A stretch of DNA of 64,000 nucleotides from Nephrocerus scutellatus (Eukaryota; Arthropoda; Insecta; Diptera; Pipunculidae): contig OX352764.1 in the NCBI GenBank assembly GCA_947095585.1, positions 6,991,001 to 7,055,000 of the forward strand, written 5' to 3'. Position 1 is the stretch's first letter, and the number at the start of each line of letters is the position of its first letter. The notes under the pieces were generated by a model. The model did not search any database, was not told the DNA's origin, and saw only the letters and a list, made by a program, of their open reading frames with translations. Shown piece by piece: positions 57,081 to 64,000 of this stretch. A program made the translations under genes and the position numbers.

Positions 57081-58297
57081 GTTGGAGGATCTAACAAATT
57101 GTTATCTCTTTTAATGGCCACAATTTGCTTCGGGAAAGACATTTTTTATGATATCCCTAGCGTTATCACTTATCCGAATTGATCACCTCTTTTCTTAATA
57201 AGATACAAAACATTTGAAGAACATAGCAATAACTGCGATTCCACACGCCCCCACACTACGCACAGTAAATCAATCAGTTAAAAGATCAAAACAAACGCAA
57301 GACGCAACACAGATCAACGATCACTGCCCGCTGCGGAAAATATCACGCTAAGCGTTGTTTGTTTATCCGCAATTCCCACCTGCGGCGATCGCTAGATAGT
57401 GGAGATCAACACAATCACAAACAAATTGTCCCACTCAATCATACTCACCATGTGGTACATTTGTGGTGGTTTAGTGGGGAAAAGCCGAACGACGTTTTCG
57501 GAGAGAAGTCCACAAGCGACCGAACGATCGATTATGTGTTAGCTGTGTGAGCACCGAAAGGTGTAAACGTGTTAACCGCATAATGTCGCCGGCTCAACGT
57601 CATTGTCATGTTCATCATCATAATCATCATGGAGGTGGGGGAAGTTGGTCAGAAGTCAACGGCGCGGTGGAAAGGTAGAAGGCATGCTGCTTTTTTTTAT
57701 ATAAATATTTAGTTGCTGCTGTATTTGTTGTTAAATCTCTATTACATATTTGCATAATAGTTTCAACGGTCGATCGTTCAGCTGTTCAGTGTTGTTCGAT
57801 TAGTTGGCGCGATCAGTTCACGCTTTGAAGTTGTCGTTGTTTGTTGTGAAGTCGATCCCGAATGATTATCGTAATGTCGAGATAATGTGATTTTTTCGAA
57901 AATAAAACTCTTATGTAAGAATTCCAATAAATTTCTTTTCTTTAACTTTAAATTGCCGTCGGCTAGGTTAATGATTCGTGCACGCGCTTTGGGTGAATAA
58001 ACAGTTTTTTTTCGGTTGTTGTTGTTGTAATTGAGTGAGAAACTCAATTGAAAGGTTACTTTGAAAAAAAAAACAACCAATGACATTCAGTTCGTTGCCT
58101 AAGTCTTTTGTTTATTTATATTCGAGTTAACTGCGCCGTTGTCATCGCTTAAGATTTTTACTTCGTGTTTGAAGTTGTGAGTAGGTAAAAGAATTTGGAA
58201 AAAAACCACCTAAAGAGATCCATAATACTGCACTGTGAAAAAATGTCCTAGAACTTCTTGTAATTTTGTAATTTAGAAAACTCGATATTTGCTACAA
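57081..58297 (+). promoter_or_regulatory. Upstream and 5' untranslated region of the Star-like gene
   Basis: Rich in TTG/CAA runs and CATCAT, as in long fly leaders. An initiator-like TCAGTG lies at about 57786-57791, but no convincing downstream element can be matched. No coding exon precedes the ATG at 58298 that I can support. The frame 57359-57550 has no motif. Confidence 0.35.
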
Positions 58298-58849
58298 ATG
58301 GCTCTGACAAATTTTTCTTTACCCTTCGGTGTGGCGGCCTTACAACCACCGCTACAATCGTCATGGGGAGTAACAATAAACCCTCTGTCACCTCATCAAA
58401 TTGCGGCGAATACAAATAATTTACTCTACGGTCCCGCTGGTCATCAGCAGCAAAACGTCAACGAACTACCACCGCCAGCTGGTTCAAGTTATTACAAGAA
58501 CAATCCGTATGGCCCACCACAGAGTTCATCAGCACATCATCATCAACAGTACCAGAGTGGCCATCATAAGAGCCCAAACACATATTTACCACCGCCCATT
58601 CCACCGGCGGGTACTAGAAATGCACAACATCCGTCTGCCACCGATGACAAAAACTCGGGATACCAACAAACTTTTAGTCATTTAAATTCGCAAAGCTCTG
58701 GTGCCTATCAATCATCTTCTTCTTCCTTGGCGGCCTCCTCAGCATCGTTATCCTCATCGTCGTCTGCTCAGACTCAACAAAGAACATATGGAGAGGGTAG
58801 CTATAGCAGATTTCCATCACCAGTGCCAAAGTTACCGCCATTGCGCCCT

Positions 58850-58885
<36 letters not shown>

Positions 58886-59285
58886 TTTTACAATGGATAC
58901 AGCGCCGCACAAACGAGAACATCCTCATCCTCATCCTCGTATCATTCACAACAGACTGGAACTCAAAAACAACAGCAACAGTTACAACCGCCACAGCAAC
59001 AGCAGACTGGAAGTGCTAACAACTACGGCGGTAAGGTTGATCCTTCAACTGAGGCGTTCAATTCGGCCAGCATTGATTCTGATCCAGCTGCAGCTGCAGC
59101 TAAAGAATCTGGAAATGATCCATTTCCTGAGCGTCCGCCTGGATTTACACGTGTCCAAGCTGGGCATGGCTCCCGTACACAAGTGCATGCCGTTCTCGAT
59201 TATGATGTTGAGGAAGGCGAAGAAGAAGAAGAGGAGGAGGATTATTACGACGAGAATGATAATGGGGGTCAAAGGGTTAACAAAG
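58298..59285 (+). CDS. Probable Star, first coding exon (partial)
   Basis: ATG at 58298 opens MALTNFSLPFGVAAL; the exon ends at a consensus donor (AACAAAG|GTGAGT) at 59285 after 329 codons plus one base. It is a low-complexity cytoplasmic-type N-terminus: Pro/Ser/Gln-rich, 12 consecutive Gln (58850-58885, ten of them pure CAG), a Ser run near residues 142-160, then a better conserved FPERPPGFTRVQAGHGSR block and an acidic EEGEEEEEEED run. No membrane segment is in this exon. Star is a single-pass membrane protein that helps export the EGF ligand Spitz from the ER. The name rests on N-terminal character and on asteroid and Atg4 being nearby, as in Drosophila. No downstream exon could be found before 64000. 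Confidence 0.6.
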
Positions 59286-60067
59286 GTGAGTGTTGTTTTG
59301 TATTATTGCGCTACAATTGATTTCAATGCAAATAAATTGCATTATAGTGAAATAGTTCTATGGAAGTTAGGAAGGTATGTAGGGAGGAGGATTTTTGTTT
59401 TGTTTTAAAAATAGTGGTGCATGTTGTACGCAGGCCATCCTTTCTGATGGTTTTTTATCACGAAAACCTAAACGAAATTTCCGAACGGAACGGCTTTCTA
59501 TCGATTTCACTCTCTATACCCACTGCGCCCACTGCTCCTTATATGAGAAGAATTGTTGTTTGTTCGCAATATTGCTACGCCCATCTATACATATAGTTAG
59601 CTACAAATACAAAAAATATTAATTACCTCTAATTCCAAAGTTTATTTAATAGATTTTTGTTAAAAGCATCGCCTACTTATACCGAAACGTAAAAGAAAAT
59701 GCACAATTTTATCTCTAAACTTTACTTGTACCGCATTGCCTTCCTCTTGATCTTTGTTTTAAGGCAAAGAAGAGAAAATAAATAGATCACTTTCTGGTTT
59801 TATTGTCGACCAAATGTGGAATCAGAAATGTCAGCGCACACATATTTTTGACACAAATCCTAATCTGAGAAAAAGACTGCGGGGAGTAAGTTTCAATTGG
59901 GCGTAATGACTACTGACAGGCAAACAAATTTATTTACAATGTACCCACAATACTTTGCAAAGATTTTATGGACGGTGTTGCATTGGTTTGTTTGAAATAG
60001 AAAACTATACATTTTTGTGGTTTTACTTTCCAATAAAAACCGTGACTTTGAATAAAAAAGAAATGAC

Positions 60068-60069
<2 letters not shown>
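59286..60069. other. Intron or downstream DNA of the Star-like gene
   Basis: Begins with the donor at 59286. Open frames 59360-59622 are simple read-throughs without motif. No acceptor with a continuing coding exon was recognised. Confidence 0.4.

Positions 60070-60103
<34 letters not shown>
60070..60103. repeat. (AT)n microsatellite
   Basis: Seventeen consecutive AT dinucleotides. Confidence 0.9.
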
Positions 60104-60107
<4 letters not shown>

Positions 60108-60151
60108 TATTAATTCTCAATCTATAGTCCTGATATTGCATAGGGAGTTGT

Positions 60152-60372
60152 GTTTTTTTTTTTTTACAAAAAACGGTATACTATAGTCTAGGTGATTCGA
60201 CCATTGTGCTATACATGCATCATAGCGCACTATTCGTCAGTTTTACTTTCACAATTATGTGATATTTTTCCAAAAAAAAGATTTTTTCATGATCCGGTGA
60301 TTCGAACCTATGACATGGTGAGACGCGGACGGCAGTATGTAGCCTAGCCCATTCGGCTACGGTTCTGTATAC
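60152..60372 (-). mobile_element. tRNA-derived SINE-like element
   Basis: On the minus strand the head has A box TAGCCGAATGGG (plus positions 60348-60359) and B box GGTTCGAATC (60299-60308) at tRNA-like spacing. About 140 bp of non-coding body follows, then a poly(A) tract seen as the T run at about 60152-60165. It differs from the SINE at 27.3 kb in head and body, so it is a second family. End points are approximate. Confidence 0.6.
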
Positions 60373-62925
60373 AAATAGTGGCGAAAATTGCCTGTATATT
60401 TGTTTTTAGCTGTACGGTTCGTAATGAAGTACTTTGGCTAAGCCAGTAAGTAGTATGGCTGCCCATAGGAAAGACTAAGACCATGTGCTAAGTGCTTATT
60501 TCTCTATGGTTATAAGCTATAGTACACCCGCCACCACGCGATGGTAAGATGAAGACGTCGGTTTATGTGTTCGTATAGCAAAGCGCCCGGGAACATGTAG
60601 TGATTTATAAACGTCGATGCTAAGCAAATATACAATTAAAAAAAAGTTAATTTTTCGACCATTTTTCCATTTTCTGAAGTCAGATTGGTTCTATTTCTCC
60701 TAATTTTTTCATACATTAAGGATAATTTTTGCCATCCTACAGGAAAATGAAAACCACCGACAAACTAAACACAACTAAATGACGCAGCTTGTTTAAATTT
60801 TGGCAGGAGTCAACTAATAGATGCCTGTTGGCAGAAGTATGGTTGCCCATTCAGTTAGGAGCCTGGAAATTTAAAAGGTCACGGACTTATTGATCCGCCC
60901 TCTTATAATGACTGTGTTCTGTGTGTAGTTTGTAATGCTGCTTTACGATTGGCGTTTTTTTGTGGTTGGGTTGCAGTGCTTCGAATGTGTTTTTATTTTT
61001 CAGCATTTTTGCAAAATCACTCTGATATATTTTTACGGACCCTTCAAAGCTGTTCGCTCCTATTTCGACATAGAATGATTCTTACGGTATTTTCACAGAC
61101 GAATAATCAGTGCATGGATGTTTTTGGCAAAATCGGTCAAGAAATAGTGTAACTCGGTTTATTAAAAGAAAATGCAGCAAAGAAACCAATCTGCTTGCAT
61201 TAAAATACCGAGACGATTATCACAAATAAAAGTATATGTAACTGCAACATCAATTTAATATAAAGTTTCCAAATAGAAGAAGAATAGAAGAAGACGTTCA
61301 ATTTTTAAAGTCCCTCAGGTGTTAATAAAAAAAATATAAACAGTTCTTTAATTTCCACTGTTTAACTTAATAATTGTTAATGATTTTTTAACAAAAACTG
61401 GACATTGACTATAAAGTGATACGCATGCCTTACAGTGGAAATGCAACATCGCAATGGTCTTTTGGTTGAGCTCTACAGTAAATAATGTCGCAATGAAGTC
61501 GACTCTATCATTTTGATAGGTTTTCAATACATTCCACAATTCTATTGAATTGAATTGACAAAATGAAAGAAAACCACAATTTGAAAAGCTATATATTTTG
61601 GGACATGACCACTGTGCTATGGCAGCATACTTGCAGTAACCCTGCCATTTTGCTTTACAATAAGAAACTAAGCGTTTGGCCAAACATACGCAAAAGATTG
61701 ATTACACCCGTTTATCCATTTACATGTGTAGATGAGATACGTGTATCTTTTGTCAGCATCTCCTTTAACGTGCGAAGACAACTCAATTCGTTGGTAGTTT
61801 CTGCCATTTATAAGGCTTTCGATGCGCCTATAATATATTTTAAGTGCTTCACTAAAACTGCATCGTTCAGCGACTTATCTAAAATCGATTTATCCACGCC
61901 ACAACCGTCAATTCTCGATGTAAATCTAAGCAGTTGTGTCTTGGAATAAATCAATGCTAAACGTTCAAATATCTAAAAATCAAGTAAGGAATAAGTTTTA
62001 AAATTTCCTTTCAACTAACCTATTCACCACTACCTAAGATAAAATTCACAAAAGATGCATTAAATATTCACATTCGTCGATGTTTAAGATTTGATATATT
62101 CGTAGGAGGTGTGAAGTACGCACTGCAAATCGGTTTGAGTTGAATGGGCCTATATTCCCATTTAATGTGCAACGCGGCGGTTCTTTTGGGGTTAATTGAT
62201 TTGAAGCCGATGCAGCAGCATCAAATGCATTTGTGACAACATAAAATACTTTAATAAATTTTTTATACCCCCAAAGAGAGCAGCTCTTAAGACAATATAG
62301 TGCAGCGAATTGAAAGACAATTAGTATTTTGGGTCAATATTTTTGATTGGACACGAAAAATAAGTTTCGACCAATTTCGTTCTTTACTTTGAAAACGATA
62401 ATAACAAATTATAATTGCTGATTTAGTTTTCATTCTGATTCATATTGTTGGAGTATTAGCGATGAAAAGAGAGGAACAAAGTGTTATTGAAACTATAATT
62501 CTATTATACCAATTCTACCAGATGGTCTTCTATTATTTTAAATGTACCCAATCTTGTTATAAAGGACTAGACTGGTTTTTCAATAAAGGCGTTAGATTTG
62601 TTTGTTTATGGGTCATTTTATTGAACCAAGACAGTTCCAGTTGTTACCCTTAAGGCGAGAGCAAGAGTTACACATATATAACACATCATATAGAGCAAGA
62701 TCTGCTAATCTGCTGGGGATCTGCATTGCGATTGATCGGGAAACTACTGACTGCTCAAAGCTTGGTTTGAGCCAGTAGCGCAACAATCAAGTTCATGATG
62801 TAGTGCTTACTCTACCTCCTACTTGTGGTTCCCGGGCAACTATGTGTATAAATCCTTATATATGTAGGCTAAAATTGCAAGGGCGAATAATGACGACTTT
62901 TGGCTATTGTACCCGGACTAAGGCT
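60373..62925. other. Non-coding DNA, no supported gene
   Basis: Probably intron of the Star-like gene or intergenic. The 128-codon frame 61563-61949 and an overlapping minus frame 61348-61683 show no motif. Nothing else recognised. Confidence 0.4.
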
Positions 62926-62929
62926 TGTT

Positions 62930-64000
62930 TCTGAAATGTGAGGACGCTCCTTGACTCAGGGAGTGAATGACCTTAAAATGCTAGATTTCTTCAACTGGAA
63001 CTTGAGTTTCTTCGATATAATTTGGACTTACTGGGAGTCAGTGAATTAAGATGGTTCGACGCGGGAGAGTACCAATCCCTAACGTCTAACACTGTTCTAC
63101 TCTACTCCGGCAAACCCTCCGGCAGTCCCCGTTAATCTGGAGTAGATCTGCTGCTAACGCCAACAGCACGCAGACGCCTAATTTCATGGCACCCACATGG
63201 TGATAGGATCTTATCGGCCATATTTCGGACTAGAGTACGACGCGTCACAATCATATAGTGTTACGAATCCCAAAGAATCCCTCGACTGAGGATGAAAAGT
63301 ACAACTTCTGCAATCAGCTTAGCGCTGTATTTAACGCAACGCCGAACGGAGATATCATCATCGTGATGGTTGACTTGAATGCCAAGGTAGGCAACGACAA
63401 TGAAGGACTCAGACATGTGATTGGGAAGCACGGCCTCGGCGAACGAAATGACAATGGTGAAAGATTTGTTGATTTCTGCAACACCAACCACCTTGTCATA
63501 GGGGGTACCATGTTTGAGCATAAGACCTGCCACAAAGTCAGCTGGGTGTCAACTGACAGGCAATCATCATCCAACCAAATCGACCATGTGGCGATTAGCC
63601 AACGTTTTAAGAGCTGTATTTTAGACATCCGAAACAGACGAGGAGCCGACATGAATATGGTACGGGATCATCACCGTATGGTAGCTACTGTCCAGTTACG
63701 TACTGCATCAGTTTAAAAAATCCGCAATATCATCCGAAGGCCTAGGTATAATATTGACCGGCTAAAGATCCTTTCAGTACGCCTGCAATTAAGGTATCAT
63801 TTATCGCAAGGAATTCCCCGCTACGTGGGGTACGACAAGGTTGCATTCTATCGCCGATACTTTTTTTTTGTTGGTCATCAGCGATGTGCTTAGCGCAGCT
63901 TCATCTACTGAAAACGGAGAAATTCGTTGGACTCTTACATCTCAACTCAAACACGCTGACGACGATTGTTTACTCTCATACAGGATTATGGAGCTGCACC
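62930..64000 (+). mobile_element. Non-LTR element with endonuclease and RT, runs off the window
   Basis: NVRTL at about 62935 starts an apurinic-type endonuclease. FLRYNLDLLGVSELRWFD follows at about 63005-63060, then LLYSGK and a 152-codon open frame (63258-63716). That frame contains DLNAKVGNDNEG, HGLGERNDNGERFVDFC and NQIDHVAI, all diagnostic for this endonuclease domain, and ends with the active-site RDHH in place of SDH. After 63720 the frame shifts, and RT-like ISDVLSAASS and TSQLKHADDDCLLSYR appear at about 63870-63980. Compared with a full element the endonuclease-RT linker is very short, so there is an internal deletion. Clade is RTE/CR1-like. Confidence 0.8.

Noticed and set aside
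61563..61949. 128-codon plus-strand ORF downstream of the Star-like exon
   Set aside because: No motif, an overlapping open frame on the other strand, and no acceptor that would join it in phase to the 59285 donor.
1..64000. CRISPR array, prokaryotic operon or phage-like system
   Set aside because: The tandem repeats have no unique spacers of fixed length, and all supported genes have eukaryotic introns.

Overview
The window looks like a transposon-rich, AT-rich dipteran (schizophoran fly) chromosome. The evidence is short GT-AG introns of 55-70 bp, fly-type orthologues (asteroid, Atg4, probably Star), CAG/CAA-rich coding, and many non-LTR, mariner-type and small inverted-repeat elements. 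asteroid, Atg4 and Star are neighbours in Drosophila melanogaster (region 21E, from memory), so this appears to be a conserved neighbourhood expanded by repeats. A tephritid-like fly is plausible, but the species cannot be fixed from sequence alone.

Layout. 1-20.9 kb holds no gene I can support. It contains decayed non-LTR retrotransposon pieces (2.1-3.2, 10.2-10.5 and 15.4-16.5 kb), a Tc1/mariner-like transposase relic (6.1-7.1 kb), small inverted-repeat elements and several minisatellites. 20.99-23.77 kb (+) is asteroid, two exons. 26.2-30.85 kb (+) is an F-box/leucine-rich-repeat gene of four exons. Its 42-nt first exon is separated from the rest by a 2.8-kb intron filled by a non-LTR relic with a tRNA-derived SINE inside it. 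31.2-32.6 kb is an R1-like relic between convergent genes. 33.06-34.59 kb (-) is Atg4, six exons. 37.36-39.0 kb (+) is a six-exon gene tentatively assigned as Zwilch-like. 39.5-57 kb is mostly mobile-element debris: non-LTR, gypsy, RTE-like and mariner. A tRNA-Gly(GCC) gene lies at 57.0 kb. 58.3-59.3 kb (+) is the first coding exon of a Gln/Ser-rich protein, probably Star, whose remaining exons lie beyond the window. The right edge holds another non-LTR element with endonuclease and RT motifs.

Exon junctions were read by hand from splice sites, reading phase and protein-family logic. Four genes (asteroid, F-box, Atg4, Zwilch-like) close into complete reading frames.

The most informative repeat finding is a family of 212-303-bp inverted-repeat elements in four copies, each bounded by a perfect 3-bp direct repeat (TCA, TAA, TTA, TTA). 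One copy is nested inside a second inverted-repeat family, and the uninterrupted paralogue of that host element elsewhere in the window shows the empty site. I see no operon-like, CRISPR-like or clearly new multi-gene system.
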